Notes: a model not told the origin generated them from the letters alone. A stretch of DNA of 64,000 bases from Woeseia sp034521225 (GCA_034521225.1 JAXHMR010000029.1:177070-241069); one strand, 5' to 3'. Shown: positions 9,913 through 20,681, counted from the first letter of the stretch. Made by a program: numbers and translations.

Positions 9913-10764
9913 TCAGCGCATCGGTATGACGTTGCAAGGCTCCGGCGGGTCGAAGGCGGTATCCAGTTCATCGAGTTCACCAGCGCGTGCGATATCCAGC
10001 CCGGCAAAGTCGTAGAGATCCGTGTCCAGCAAGTGACTCCTGGTCACACGCTGCAGTGATTTGAAAATGCTGACAACGCGATTCGGTGACTCGCGTTCCC
10101 AATCCGCCAGCATTTTCTTGATGCGTACCCGTTCCAGGTTGGGCTGTGAACCGCACAACGTGCAGGGGATGATCGGGAAGTCACGGTGCTTTGCGTAGCG
10201 TGCGATTTCCTTTTCACGGCAGTACACCAGCGGCCGGATGACAATATTGCGGCGATCGTCGCTGATCAGCTTTGGCGGCATCGTCTTGAGCCGCGAGCCA
10301 TGGAACATGTTCAGGAACAGCGTCTCGACCAGGTCGTCCATATGGTGCCCGAGTGCAATCTTCGTCGCGCCGAGCTCCTCTGCTGTGCCGTAAAGCGTAC
10401 CGCGGCGAAGTCTGGAACACAGCCCGCACATAGTCTTGCCTTCCGGGATGCGGTCCTTGACGATGCGGTAGGTGTCTTTTTCGACAATACGGTACTCGAC
10501 ACCCAGCTCACCAAGATACGCGGGCAGGATATGCTCCGGAAAACCCGGCTGCTTCTGGTCAAGGTTGACGGCGACGAGTTCGAAGCGAACTGGTGCGCTG
10601 CGCCTGAGCCCCAGCAGCATGTCGAGCATTGTGTACGAGTCCTTGCCGCCCGATACGCACACCATAACCCGGTCGCCATCCTCGATCATTTGGTAGTCGG
10701 AAATGGCTTCGCCGGTCTTGCGCCGCAGCCGCTTTTGCAGGCGATTGAAGTGATCAGTTTTCAT
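9913..10764 (-). CDS. ttcA: tRNA 2-thiocytidine(32) synthetase TtcA
   Basis: ATP-dependent enzyme that thiolates cytidine 32 of certain tRNAs using an iron-sulfur cluster. The PP-loop SGGKDS is at residues 38-43. The cluster-binding cysteines are in MCGLC (C113, C116) and PCTLCGSQP (C201, C204). The 283-residue length and the N-terminus (RLQKRLRRKTGEAISDYQMI) match gammaproteobacterial TtcA. The gene is intact and stands alone between two repeat loci. Confidence 0.96.
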   Translation of the reverse strand: MKTDHFNRLQKRLRRKTGEAISDYQMIEDGDRVMVCVSGGKDSYTMLDMLLGLRRSAPVRFELVAVNLDQKQPGFPEHILPAYLGELGVEYRIVEKDTYRIVKDRIPEGKTMCGLCSRLRRGTLYGTAEELGATKIALGHHMDDLVETLFLNMFHGSRLKTMPPKLISDDRRNIVIRPLVYCREKEIARYAKHRDFPIIPCTLCGSQPNLERVRIKKMLADWERESPNRVVSIFKSLQRVTRSHLLDTDLYDFAGLDIARAGELDELDTAFDPPEPCNVIPMR

Positions 10765-10803
10765 GCGGGAGAGTGTACGTCAATTGACGCGGCCGAATCC
10801 CGT

Positions 10804-10937
10804 CGTCATCGCGAGGAGCGTAGCGACGTGGCGATCTCGTAACGACACTCCCTCTGCCAGGTTCACGAAATTGCCACGCCCTGCGGGCTCGCAACGACGG
10901 ATTGCCGCGGCCGCCTCCGGCGGCCTCGCAACGACGG
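10804..10937. repeat. Modular hairpin repeat, locus 4
   Basis: Forward unit (core GGAGCGTAGCGACG) followed by two inverted units with different cores: GCCCTGCGGGC (4-base stem) and GGCCGCCTCCGGCGGCC (7-base stem, TCC loop). The ends remain constant. Confidence 0.9.
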
Positions 10938-10956
10938 GGCCGACCTTCTGCCCGGG

Positions 10957-11218
10957 TTACTCCGGCAGCGGAATCATCTCCGGGTCCCCCGGAACCGGGT
11001 CGAACCGGTTTTCGCGCCAGGCTACCTTGGGCTGCTCGATGCATTCCGGTTCTCTCGCCTTAAGGTAACTCACTCTCGCCAGTTCCTCCGCTTGCCCTGC
11101 TTTAATGGTAACCCGGCCGCGAGCTCCCCGGAGGTGGGCCGATTTATACAGAAAGTGACTCTTTCTGCGGCAAAAGCCGGTAATCCGGCACCCACAGGCA
11201 GGTTTCCTTTGCTAGCAT
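10957..11218 (-). CDS. Small hypothetical protein, about 86 residues (one frame change)
   Basis: Found by reading the minus strand. From ATG at 11218 the reading starts MLAKETCLWVPDYRLLPQ, shifts by one base near 11155, and continues FLYKSAHLRG... through VTIKAGQAEELARVSYLKA to the end FDPVPGDPEMIPLPE and the stop at 10957-10959. Codon third positions are GC-rich and the composition looks like a real protein. I do not recognise a family. Its start lies only one base from the oppositely directed start at 11220, so one of the two starts is probably misplaced; an internal GTG is possible here. Confidence 0.45.
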
Positions 11219-11219
11219 A

Positions 11220-12220
11220 ATGGGTATGTCTCCTTCACTACTGCTAAAAACGTACTAGTCTCTGGTTCGGTGCCGCCGGCGCGGCCCTGCTGCTGGTCGT
11301 CGGCCTGTTCACCGTGACGCACTTCGTCAAGGCGCCGCCCGGCGCCGGCCCGCTGCCTGAATTTCCCGACGAAGACATAAGCGCGCGCAAGCAGGCCTTT
11401 TTTGATTTCCTGCGGCCGATAGCCAGGGATCACAACGAACGTATTCGGGAAGATCGCGAGGAACTGCAAGCACTCGCGGCACAGGAGTCGCTTGGCTATT
11501 TTGACCGGCGGCGTCTTGCCAGTCTTCGCGGAGAAATACTTCGTTGATATCGAAGAACTCGACGACGATGAGGCGCTGGAATTGCTGCAGCGGCGTGTCG
11601 ATACGATTCCGGAGGCACTCGTACTGGTGCAGGCTGCGAAGGAATCCGGCTGGGGGCGTTCGCGGTTTGCTCGCGAAGGAAACGCGCTGTTTGGCGAATG
11701 GTGTTACAACGAAGGCTGCGGCATCGTGCCCGGCGCGCGCGGCGAAGGACGTACGCACGAGGTACGCGCGTTCGACACCGTTTACGATGCCGTCGGCAGC
11801 TATATTCGTAACCTGAATACGCACAGGAGTTATCTGGACCTGCGCCTTGCGCGCCAGGCGGCGCGTGAAAGTGGCGAAGCGCCGAGCGCCTTCCAGCTGG
11901 CCGAGCATCTGTCGCGGTACTCGGAACGCGGCGACGTTTATGTACGCGAAATACAAAGCATGATTCGCCAGAACGATCTCGAGGATGTACCGGCGGAATT
12001 GCTTCGTGCTGCGCCGTCGGCGGCGCGCCAGGATCGGGCAGCCGCGCCGGGTTCGGCGGCAGAGCCCGCACCGGCTGACCAGGGTGGGGACGGCGGTGCC
12101 GGGTCTGGAACGGCTCGGAATACAGCCGCGGACGATGGTTCCGGCGCAGCGGTCGACGGGTCCGCGGAAGTCGCGGAGGCAGCTGCCGCGGGGCCGTCGG
12201 CCGGCCCAGTGACGGATTAG
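11220..12220 (+). CDS. Bax-like glucosaminidase-domain protein, membrane-anchored
   Basis: Peptidoglycan hydrolase-like protein. The N-terminal membrane helix (FGAAGAALLLVVGLFTV) is followed by a Bax-type segment (FFDFLRPIARDHNERIREDREELQAL). The glucosaminidase domain contains the catalytic glutamate in AAKESGWGRSRFA, plus ALFGEWC and HRSYLDLR. The tail from about 12000 is a low-complexity Ala/Gly/Asp linker. Frame changes lie near 11255, between the start codon and the membrane helix, and near 11510. The start is uncertain because it abuts an opposite gene. Expected location: periplasm, tethered to the inner membrane. Confidence 0.78.
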
Positions 12221-12290
12221 CGCGGTCCACACCCACCCAGCTGCATTCCCCAAAATCGAACCCTCCGTACGCCTCTGTTACCATGACTGG

Positions 12291-13402
12291 ATGACCCGGA
12301 CGTACTCAGGCTTGCCACCAGCAAGGTGCCCGCGCGCCACTCGCCGCGCCATGGGCAGGGTGCTGGCCGTTATCGCCGCCGCCTTTCTTGCGGCGCCGCC
12401 TGTTTCAGTTGCCGACGATCACACCGTTATCCTGCTTTACCATCACGTTGCCGACGACACTCCGGCGAGCACCAGCGTCACACCCGAGGTTTTCGCGAGC
12501 CACCTCGAGTACCTCGAAGACAACGATTTCCAGGTGTTACCGCTGGACGAAGTGCTCAATGGCCTTGCATGGCAAAGGCCTACCGGAGAACACGGTCGCG
12601 ATTACGTTCGATGACGCGTACCGCTCCGTCTACACAACCGCGCGCCCGATGCTCGAAGTACGCGGCTGGCCGTACACGGTATTCGTCAGTACCGATTACA
12701 TCGACAAAGGCTACGACAACTACATGAGCTGGGAGCAACTCCGAGCCATTTCCGACCAGCGAGGCATCATCGGCAATCACGGCGTAGCGCATCAATCGGC
12801 GCTTGCGCGCGGCCGCAATGAATCAAAGGACGACTGGCTTGAGCGCCTGCGGCTCGATGCTGTCGAGGCCCAGGAGCGTATCAGCGCCGAGACCGGCGCG
12901 GTTCCAGGCATTCCACGCCTTGGCCTTAACGGTGGGTTTGATGACGAGGGTCGAAGCCGTTATCAGGAAACTCGGTTGGTACGGGCTTGGACAGCAATCG
13001 GGTGCCGCGGGCTACGCGTCGTCGATGACCGCCGTGCCGCGGTATCCGCAGGCAACCGGTTACGACGATATCGACGCGTTCAGTTTGCGAGTGCGCTCCG
13101 AGCCGCTGCCGGTGACGATTACCGGAGCGCCGGAACGGCTGCTTGCAAGCGGCAATCCTGCCCCCGAGCTGACGTTCCGGCTCGATGATGAGCACTACAG
13201 CATCGGTGGCGTCAATTGCTTTAACAGCCGCGGCGAGCGCCTCGAAATGGCGCGTTCCGATGAGCAAACGATAACGGTGCGTTCGGCATCAGCGCTGCCG
13301 GCCGGTCGCAGCAAGTACACATGCACCGCAGCGCACCGCGAAAAGCGCGGCGTGTTCGGCTGGTACAGTCATCTCTGGATCGTGCAAGGCGCTTCTCGCT
13401 GA
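12291..13402 (+). CDS. Polysaccharide deacetylase family protein, frame-broken
   Basis: NodB-type carbohydrate esterase. A signal peptide (MGRVLAVIAAAFLAAPPVSVA, from an internal ATG at 12351 that may be the real start) precedes HTVILLYHHVADDTPASTSV. The first metal motif TFDDAY is at about 12606 and the histidine motif HGVAHQS at about 12778. Frame changes lie near 12568 and 12905-12955; the second scrambles the usual YPYGEF motif, which is recognisable only as GGFDDEG. The C-terminal part resembles extended deacetylases similar to PgaB/IcaB. It directly precedes the glycosylase gene, 5 bases away, so the two are probably co-transcribed. Confidence 0.78.
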
Positions 13403-13407
13403 AGCCC

Positions 13408-13998
13408 ATGTCCGCCCGACCACCGTTTGCCGATCTGCTTGAAGATGTTCGTGACTGCCGCCTGTGCGACAAGCACTTGCCATTCGGCGCGCGGCCGGTG
13501 CTGCAGGCGCATCCGAAAGCCCGCATCCTGATCGCCGGCCAGGCGCCAGGAAAGCGAGTGCACGAAACAGGTATCCCATTCGATGACCTGAGTGGTGATC
13601 GCCTCGGCGACTGGATGGAAATCGACCGTGATACGTTTCATGACCCGCGCAGGATCGCCGTCCTGCCCATGGGCTTCTGCTACCCGGGGACAGGCCCGTC
13701 CGGTGACCTGCCGCCGCGGCCGGAATGCGCGCCGGCGTGGCGCGAACGCCTGCTCAATGAACTGGACCACATTCGCCTGACGCTTGTAATCGGCCAGTAT
13801 GCGCAGGCCTGGCACCTCCCCAAAACGTACAGGACGCTGACTGAAACGGTGCGTCACTGGCACAAGTTCGCGCCGGCCGTCTTCCCGCTTCCGCACCCGA
13901 GCCCGCGTAATAATATCTGGCTGAAGAAAAATCCCTGGTTTACCGAGGAACTGCAGCCGGTGCTGGCAAGGGAAGTCCGGAAAGCGTTGCTGCGGTAA
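13408..13998 (+). CDS. Uracil-DNA glycosylase family protein
   Basis: About 196 residues from ATG 13408, intact. Family motifs: LLEDVRDCRLCDKHLPFGARP at the N-terminus (cysteines as in the prokaryotic small UDG-like group), GQAPGKRVHETGIPFDDLSGDRLGDWM in the active-site region, and PLPHPSPRN near the C-terminus. The group is annotated as uracil-DNA glycosylase superfamily; direct DNA repair activity is not proven for this branch. Longer upstream starts exist, but they fall inside the deacetylase gene. Confidence 0.85.
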   Translation: MSARPPFADLLEDVRDCRLCDKHLPFGARPVLQAHPKARILIAGQAPGKRVHETGIPFDDLSGDRLGDWMEIDRDTFHDPRRIAVLPMGFCYPGTGPSGDLPPRPECAPAWRERLLNELDHIRLTLVIGQYAQAWHLPKTYRTLTETVRHWHKFAPAVFPLPHPSPRNNIWLKKNPWFTEELQPVLAREVRKALLR

Positions 13999-14041
13999 CG
14001 CAACGCCACCAATTCGTGAGCGACCGGTCCGGACCCACTCG

Positions 14042-14240
14042 CCATCGCGAGTAGCGCATCCCACGCGTCATCGCGAGGAGCGCAGCGACGTGGCGATCTC
14101 GCAATGGCCACGCCTCTGCCAGCCGCACGAGATTGCCACGCCCTGGCGGGCTCGCAATGACGGGGCCGAATCCAGTCGTCATCGCGAGGAGCGTAGCGAC
14201 GTGGCGATCTCGTAACGGCCGTGACTCTGCAATGACGGGG
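14042..14240. repeat. Modular hairpin repeat, locus 5
   Basis: Begins with a decayed half-unit, followed by a forward unit, an inverted unit with core GCCCTGGCGGGC, another forward unit (core GGAGCGTAGCGACG) and a terminal AATGACGGG. It lies between the convergent glycosylase and MoaD-like genes. Confidence 0.9.
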
Positions 14241-14265
14241 CCGGACCCTGTCGGGTTCGCTATGG

Positions 14266-14552
14266 CTAGCCGCCCAGATCGCACCAATAATCCTTAACGG
14301 CACCGAGGGGATCTCGATCCGGTGACCAATCGGCTGACCGAGCGACACGTCCTCCGCCGCGGCAAAGAACCGCACACGCGGCCGGCGCTTCAGCGTTTCA
14401 TGCTCCCGGATCGTGCCGCACAGCATCGGGTAGCGTGCTTCGAGCGCATCAAGGATCGCACGCTGCGTGACAGGGCCGTCGACATCGAGTTCTACCTCGC
14501 CGTCGACGCCCGCAAGCAGGCTCAGGTGATGCGGCAGCGTGACACGTATCAT
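14266..14552 (-). CDS. MoaD/ThiS-family ubiquitin-fold protein
   Basis: Small beta-grasp protein, 95 residues if one missing base near 14278 is restored. The start MIRVTLPHHLSLLAGVDGEVELDVDG and the motif ILDALEARYPML are typical of this MoaD/ThiS group, as is VRFFAAAEDVS. As written, the frame runs on through IIGAIWAAS into the downstream repeat. With one inserted base it becomes IIGAI-x-GG followed at once by TAG (14266-14268), which is exactly the C-terminal diglycine that E1-like enzymes adenylate. The start overlaps the propeller gene stop by 4 bases. Role inferred: sulfur carrier or conjugated modifier activated by the ThiF-like protein of the same operon. Confidence 0.82.
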
Positions 14553-15732
14553 GACAGCGTCTGAGTCTCGACGGACAGGACGGCCGGCAGGTCGCGGACG
14601 ATCGGCTGCCAGTCGTCACCGCCGTCAGGTGACCCGTATACCTGCCCGCCGGTCGTACCGAAGTAGATACCGCAATCGTCAAGGGTATCGACCGCCATCG
14701 CATCGCGCAGCACATTGACGTAGCAATGTTCCTGCGGCAGCCCCTTCGTCAACGCTTCCCAGTCCTCGCCACCCGTGCGGCTGCGATAGACGCGCAGCTT
14801 GCCATCCGGCGGGTAGTGCAGGGAGTCACTTGCGATCGGCACGACATAGATCGTTTCGGGCTCGTGCGCGTGCACCGCGATCGGAAAGCCGAAGTCGCTC
14901 GGCAGGTTACCGCTGACTTCCCGCCACGAATCGCCGCCGTCATCGCTGCGCATGACGTCCCAGTGCTTCTGCATGAACAGCACGTTCGGGTTGCTCGGGT
15001 GCACCGCGATGCGGTGTACGCAATGGCCGACTTCCGCCTGCGGGTCAGGACGCACTCCGAGGGCGCAGGCCTGGTTGATCGGTTTCCATGTCAGGCCGCC
15101 GTCGTCAGTACGGAACGTACCGGCCGCGGAAATCGCGCAGTAGATGCGTTTGTCGTTCGAAGGGTCGAGTACGATCGTGTGCAGGCACATGCCGCCGGCG
15201 CCGGGCATCCAGTCTGGTCCGGACTCGTGGCCGCGCAGTCCTGCGAGTTCGTGCCACGACTTGCCGCCGTTTGTTGTTCGAAACAGCGCCGCATCTTCGA
15301 CGCCGGCATAGACGGTATCAGGATCACTGAGCGACGGCTCGAGATGCCAGACGCGTGCAAACTCCCACGGGTGCTGCGTGCCGTCGTACCACTGGTGGGT
15401 CGTCAACGGCTTGCCGGTTTCGTCGGAGGTGTCGTAGACGAACTTGTTACCCTCTCCTTCGGCATGCCGTCCGGTGTCGTTGCCGGCTCACCTTCGGATG
15501 CGGGTTGCTGCCACGTCCTGCCGCCGTCATCGGAGCGCTGGATGATCTGGCCGAACCAGCTCGACGTCTGCGACGCATAGATCCGGTCGGGATCCACCGG
15601 TGACCCCTTTACGTGGTAAACCTCCCAACCGGCGAAGTGCGGCCCGTCGACGGACCATTTTTTCCGCTTTGCATCGGACGAAAGTATGAAGGCGCCCTTG
15701 CGGGTGCCGACGAGCACACGAACTGCAGTCAT
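14549..15732 (-). CDS. Sialidase-fold (BNR repeat) beta-propeller protein
   Basis: About 394 residues, with repeated Asp-box-like motifs (RSDDGGRTWQQP, RTTNGGKSWHEL, RTDDGGLTWKP, RSDDGGDSWREV, GSPDGGDDWQP) that define a BNR/sialidase-type propeller. The N-terminus (VRVLVGTRKGAFIL) has no signal peptide, so it is probably cytoplasmic, unlike most sialidases. The frame changes near 15405. AGGGGG-like ribosome site lies before the ATG at 15732. It sits between E1-like and ubiquitin-fold genes, with a 4-base overlap to the latter, which suggests a partner or substrate role rather than glycosidase activity. Confidence 0.82.
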
Positions 15733-15827
15733 GACGATTCCCCCTCAATTTAAGAGAATTATCGTTGTTGTCGTGCGGCGCCGCCGGATTTCGACATCAG
15801 CCAGCCGTGCAGGAACTCTGCCCCTTC

Positions 15828-16926
15828 TTACGAACCCACGTATTTCGCGTAAACCCCCCTTGCGACCCCGGCTTCCGCTGTACCTTTGACGATCGCACGA
15901 CCATCGGTAAACAGCGTCAGTTCGTATGGCTTCCCGTTGTCTTCGATGCTCGCGCGAATCATAAATTTGTTGACGATCACAGTGCCGTAGGTTTCCAGTC
16001 TTGCAGCGATGCCGTGGAGATCGAGCTTCCCACCCTGTTGGTGTTGCGTCAGCTGCACGGCATTGCGGCCGCACAGTGTCGTCGTGCTGGAGCCGGCCCG
16101 GCCGTCAAGAAATTCGAAGCGGCGGTGCTTGCAGCACGGGCAGTCGCCGTCGTGCCATGCACGTTCAACCTTAAGTTGCAGGATCGAATTCGCCCACAGG
16201 TCGATGTTGAGCATCGTCGGATTCACGACTGTGTAATTTCCCGTGAGCACTTTGAGCGTCTCCGCGACCTCAAAATTCGCAATTATGGCGACGGCCGGTC
16301 CCATGACACCCACGGTATCGCACGTAGCACTCTGCCCGGGTCCCGGTGCCTCGGCGAACAGGCAGCGGAGGCACGGTGTGGCGCGGCTGCCCCCGGCAAG
16401 AGTCTCCCAGGGTGCATCGCCGTGCTCGGTATGTGGCAGGATTGCGTACGCCATACCGGTCGTTCCGACCGCGCCACCATAGATATAGGGGATGCCGTTC
16501 TTGACGGCATAGTCGTTCGCGAGGTAACGCGTTTCAAAATTATCGACGCCATCGACGATGATGTCGGCACCCGCGGCAAATCGCGCGATATTGCGGTGGT
16601 TTACGTCGTCGACGATCGCCGTGACTGTTACCTGGTGAGTTGATTGCCGAAAGCTTGCGCTTCGCGGCCTCGGCCTTGGGGATGGCATCGGCAACATCCT
16701 GCTCGTCGAACAGCACCTGCCGTTGCAGGTTGGTCAGTTCGATAAAGTCGCGATCGACAATAACCAGGTGGCCAACACCGGCACGCGCCAGCATGTCGGC
16801 GATGACGGTGCCGAGCGCGCCGCAACCCAGCACCAGGGCAGTCGAGCCGAGCAGCTTGCGCTGGCCGTCCTCCCCGAAACCGGGCAGCAACATCTGGCGG
16901 TGATAGCGGGCGAGATCGTGGGCCAT
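15828..16926 (-). CDS. ThiF/MoeB/HesA-type E1-like adenylyltransferase
   Basis: Enzyme that would adenylate the C-terminal glycine of a MoaD/ThiS-like protein. The start at 16926 gives MAHDLARYHRQMLLPGFGEDGQ, the usual N-terminus. The nucleotide-binding motif GCGALGTVIADMLARAGV is followed by VDRDFIELTNLQRQVLF. Zinc-binding cysteine pairs are CLRC and CPCC. The frame changes near 16640, between SAIN and VTVTAIVDDVN. The roughly 110-residue C-terminal part (after FEFLDGRAG) is not a rhodanese; it ends AEAGVARGVYAKYVGS. First gene of the operon with the propeller and MoaD-like genes. Confidence 0.85.
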
Positions 16927-17459
16927 GGTCCGTCCGGTCGGGTGCGGCAGCACACTATCATGCCATTACTGGTCGTGGCAGGGGGGTGCGGTTCGACAGC
17001 TGTCATTGCGAGGCGGCGAAGCCGGCGCGGCAATCTCGTCGTCGCGAGCCCGAAGGGCGTGGCGATCTCGTTCCGCCTGGCAGAGTCACTGGGTGTGCGC
17101 AGATCGCCGCGTCGCTGCGCTCCTCGCGATGACGGGGCTGTGCGAGATCGCCACGCCCAGCTGCGCTCCTCGCGCGATGCGCGGGCTGTGCGAGATCGCC
17201 ACGTCGCTGCGCTCCTCGCGATGACGGCGGCCCCCGGTCCGGGAAAGGCGTCCGGAGGCAGCATTGTCCGTCCCCGGTCCGCACCATGCCTCTCCTGGAA
17301 GCGGGCCGTGCGCCGGGATGATGGAATAGAGCCCGCTATTGCTTTCATTCCCGTCACCACGGCGGTACCGTGTGCGGCCTCAGAACATGTCCAGTCCATA
17401 CCCCGGGGGATACCAGGAATGATCCCGTACCTCTGGCGCCCTGCACGTTGTCCGCGACG
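16927..17459. other. Divergent intergenic region, mostly repeats
   Basis: 533 bases between the divergent E1-like and VPS10-like genes. 17002-17226 is repeat locus 6. The remainder (16927-17001 and 17227-17459) shows no gene or clear promoter; it must hold the promoters of both transcription units. Confidence 0.6.
17002..17226. repeat. Modular hairpin repeat, locus 6
   Basis: The most varied locus. Forward units have cores GGCGAAGCC and GCCCGAAGGGC, followed by three inverted units with the common core, one carrying a small duplication (CTCGCGCGATGCGCGG). Ends GTCATTGCGAG/GTCGTCGCGAG and CAATCTCG/CGATCTCG are kept. Confidence 0.9.
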
Positions 17460-20400
17460 ATGGCTCTGGCCGTCTGTTTCACCACGTTTGCTTCGGCACC
17501 CGCCATTGCTGTCGAAGAAGCCTTGCTCGACGGCCTCGAGTACCGCCTGATCGGCCCCTGGCGGGGCGGGCGAGTTACCGCGGTAACCGGAGTGCCCGGC
17601 AACCCGCAGCTCTACTACATGGGAGCTACGGGCGGCGGTGCCTGGAAAACGACCAATGCCGGCGAAACATGGGAGAACATTTCGGACGGCCAGATCCCGG
17701 TCGGCACGATCGGCGCTGTCGCCGTCGCCGAATCCGGACCCGAACGTCATCTACGTAGGCACGGGCGAGGCCCCGATACGAGGTGTCACGTCCGCCCAGG
17801 GCGAAGGCCTGTGGAAATCCACTGACGCCGGCAAGACGTTCACGTTCATGGGCCTGCCTGAAGCCGGCCAGATCGCCAAAATCGAAATACACCCGACCAA
17901 CCCGGACATAGCCTATGTCGCGGCACAGGGCCAGATCTGGGCACCGAATGAGGAGCGCGGCGTCTACCGCACAACTGACGGCGGCGAGACCTGGCAGCAT
18001 GTGCTGAAGGTCAACCCGGACACCGGTGCCACGGATCTGGCGATGGACCCGACCAATCCGCGCATCCTCTACGCCGGCATGTGGCACCACGGCAGAAAAC
18101 CGTGGTTTATCAAGTCTGGCGGCGAAGGTGGCGGCATCTACAAGAGCACCGACTCCGGCGATACGTGGGAGAAGCTTGATGGCGGCCTGCCGGGTCTTGA
18201 TCGGCAAGGTCGGCATCGACGTGTCGGCGAGCCAGCCGTCAAGAGTTTACGCGATCATCGAGGCGGAGCCGGAGAAGGGCGGCCTGTGGCGCAGCGACGA
18301 CTACGGCGAGACGTGGGAACTGATCAACGGCCACCGTGTACTGCACTCGCGCGCGTGGTACTACATTCACCTCGTTGCCGACCCGAGCGACGCTGATACC
18401 GTCTGGGTCATGAATGTGCCGCTGATGAAGTCCATCGACGGCGGCGCGACGTGGGAGAAGATCGAGACACCACACAGCGACCATCACGACCAGTGGATCA
18501 ACCCCGACAACAGCCTGAATATAATCAGCGGTAACGACGGGGGCGCGACAGTCACGTTTGACGGCGGCAAGACGTGGTCAAGTATCTACAACCAGCCGAC
18601 CGCACAGTTCTACCGCCTCGTCACCGACAACCAGACACCTTATCGCCTGTACGCCGGCCAGCAGGACAACTCGACGGTAGCAATCGCCGCATGGACCTGG
18701 GACGGCGGTATTGGCGAAGAGGACTACTACCCGGTCGGCGGCGGCGAGAGTGCGCACATTGCATTTGACCCGGACGATCCGTCACTCGTTTATGCGACGA
18801 CCATCAACGGCACGCTCACCGAGTACAACCACGAGAACAGGAAGACGCGCTCAATCATCCCGTACCCGGAGCTGGTCTATGGCAAGGACTCGAAGGACTT
18901 GAAGTACCGCGCCAACTGGAACCCGCCGGTCATCACGTCACCGCACGATCACTCGACGATCTACTACGGCACACAAAAGCTGTTGAAAAGCGACGACCGC
19001 GGCATGACGTGGGAAGAAGTGAGCCCGGACCTGACGCGCAACAACCCGGAACACATGGGCCGGAACGGCGGTCCGCTGACGGCCGAGAATGTCGGCGCCG
19101 AGTTCTATCACACTATTTACTACGTGGTGGAATCGGAGACGGAAGAGGGCACGATCTGGGTCGGCGCCGATGACGGCCTGATGCATCTCACGCGCGACGG
19201 CGGTGAGAACTGGACCGATATCTCCCCGCGACACCGTGGTGAGGCGATGATCAACGCGATCGAGCTGTCACCGCACGCGGAAGGCACGGCCTATGCAGCC
19301 GTGACCGGCTACAAGCTGAACGACTTCGCGCCGTACATTTATAAGACGACAAACTACGGACGCAGCTGGCGCCGCATCGAGAACAATATTCCCGACGGTG
19401 CGTTCGTGCGCGTCGTACGCGAAGATCCGCTGAACCCGGGGCTGCTGTACGCTGGCACCGAGAAAGGCATGTTCATCTCCTATAACGATGGCGATGACTG
19501 GCAATCCTTCGACCTGAATCTGCCCGCAGTGCCAATCACGGACCTGCGCGCACGCGAGGACAGCCTGGCCGTAGCCACGCAAGGTCGCGCGTTCTGGGTA
19601 CTGGACGATATTTTCGTCCTGCGGCAGGCGCAGGACGATCTCGCGGACAAGGCCGTGCATGTCTACGAGCCCACGACGACCAACATGGGTCGACCGGGTC
19701 CGCGTGCCGGCAAATTCGAGGGCGCGAATCCGTCGTCCAATGTGCCGCTTTATTACTACCTCGGTGACGAGCCCGGTGAAGATGCGGAATTGACAATCGA
19801 AATCCTCGACGCATCGGGCCAGGTCGTGCGTACGTACTCAAGCGAGGAGTCCGACCAGGACCGCTGTGAGATCGGCAACATGGATCCGCGCCGGCCCTTC
19901 GAGCTCAAGTACCCGCCAATGGAAGAGGGCCTCAACAAATGGGGCTGGAACATGAACAGCGAGGATATCGGTTGCATTGACGACATCCTGCTGCAGGCCG
20001 GTTACGACGGGCCGAGCGTCGGGCCGGGCGAATACACGGCGCGGATTTCGATCGGCGGTGCATCGGATGAAGCCACGTTTACCGTCGCGAAGGATCCACG
20101 TTCGTTCGCCACGGATGCCCAAATCGACGAATGGGCGGCGACGCTGAACGAGCTCAAGGGCACGATGAACGATATCCTGCAGACCCTCGATACCGCCCGC
20201 AAGGCGCGTTCACAGATCGAAGCCCTGATGGCAGCTCATGACAGCGAGCAGCTCCACGAGTGGGGCAGCGCGGCGGTTGCGGACATCACGGCGTGGGAGG
20301 GCCTGATCAACCAGCGCAAGCACGAAACCTACGAAGACGAAGATGCGTGGGAAACGATGCTTGATGGCCAGCTCCGCTACCTGCTGGATGTCATCGACAG

Positions 20401-20568
20401 CTCCGGCGCCCCGGTTACCGATGGCGCCAAGACCGCTTGCGTGACCTGAAAGCCGAGTGGACCGAGCGGCAAAGCGAGTTGCGCACAATCGCGCAGGATT
20501 ACATAGAGCCGATCAACGGCTGGGCGACCGGTGAACAGGTGCGGCACGTGGTGTCGCCGATCGGGTAG
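17460..20568 (+). CDS. Large secreted VPS10/BNR-type beta-propeller protein
   Basis: About 1,035 residues with an N-terminal signal peptide (MALAVCFTTFASAPAIA). Two propeller-like regions contain many Asp-box motifs (KTTNAGETWENI, KSTDAGKTFTFM, RTTDGGETWQHV, KSIDGGATWEKI, KSDDRGMTWEEV). A C-terminal immunoglobulin-like part (LTIEILDASGQVVRTY) and a helical tail follow. The family is widespread in marine bacteria, often annotated as glycosyl hydrolase, but lacks proven activity. Frame changes lie near 17737, 18195 and 20425; correcting the last gives the end RHVVSPIG and the stop at 20566-20568. Upstream ATG choices exist; 17460 best fits the signal peptide. Confidence 0.82.
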
Positions 20569-20582
20569 CCAGAACCCGGGAA

Positions 20583-20615
20583 GCGGATCCGGTTCGGGAG
20601 CCGGACCGGATCCGC
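20583..20615. terminator. Candidate hairpin after the VPS10-like gene
   Basis: Perfect 11-base arms GCGGATCCGGT and ACCGGATCCGC with an 11-base spacer begin 15 bases after the stop codon. No U-run follows, so termination is not certain. Confidence 0.4.
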
Positions 20616-20681
20616 GCACGCCGGCGTTAGAGCTGGCGATGATCAGCGGTAACATCGGGCCCGGGTTCGACAGGGGGCCAT

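Noticed and set aside
14726..15580. 284-codon plus-strand reading frame
   Set aside because: Antisense to the BNR propeller gene whose Asp-box repeats are unambiguous.
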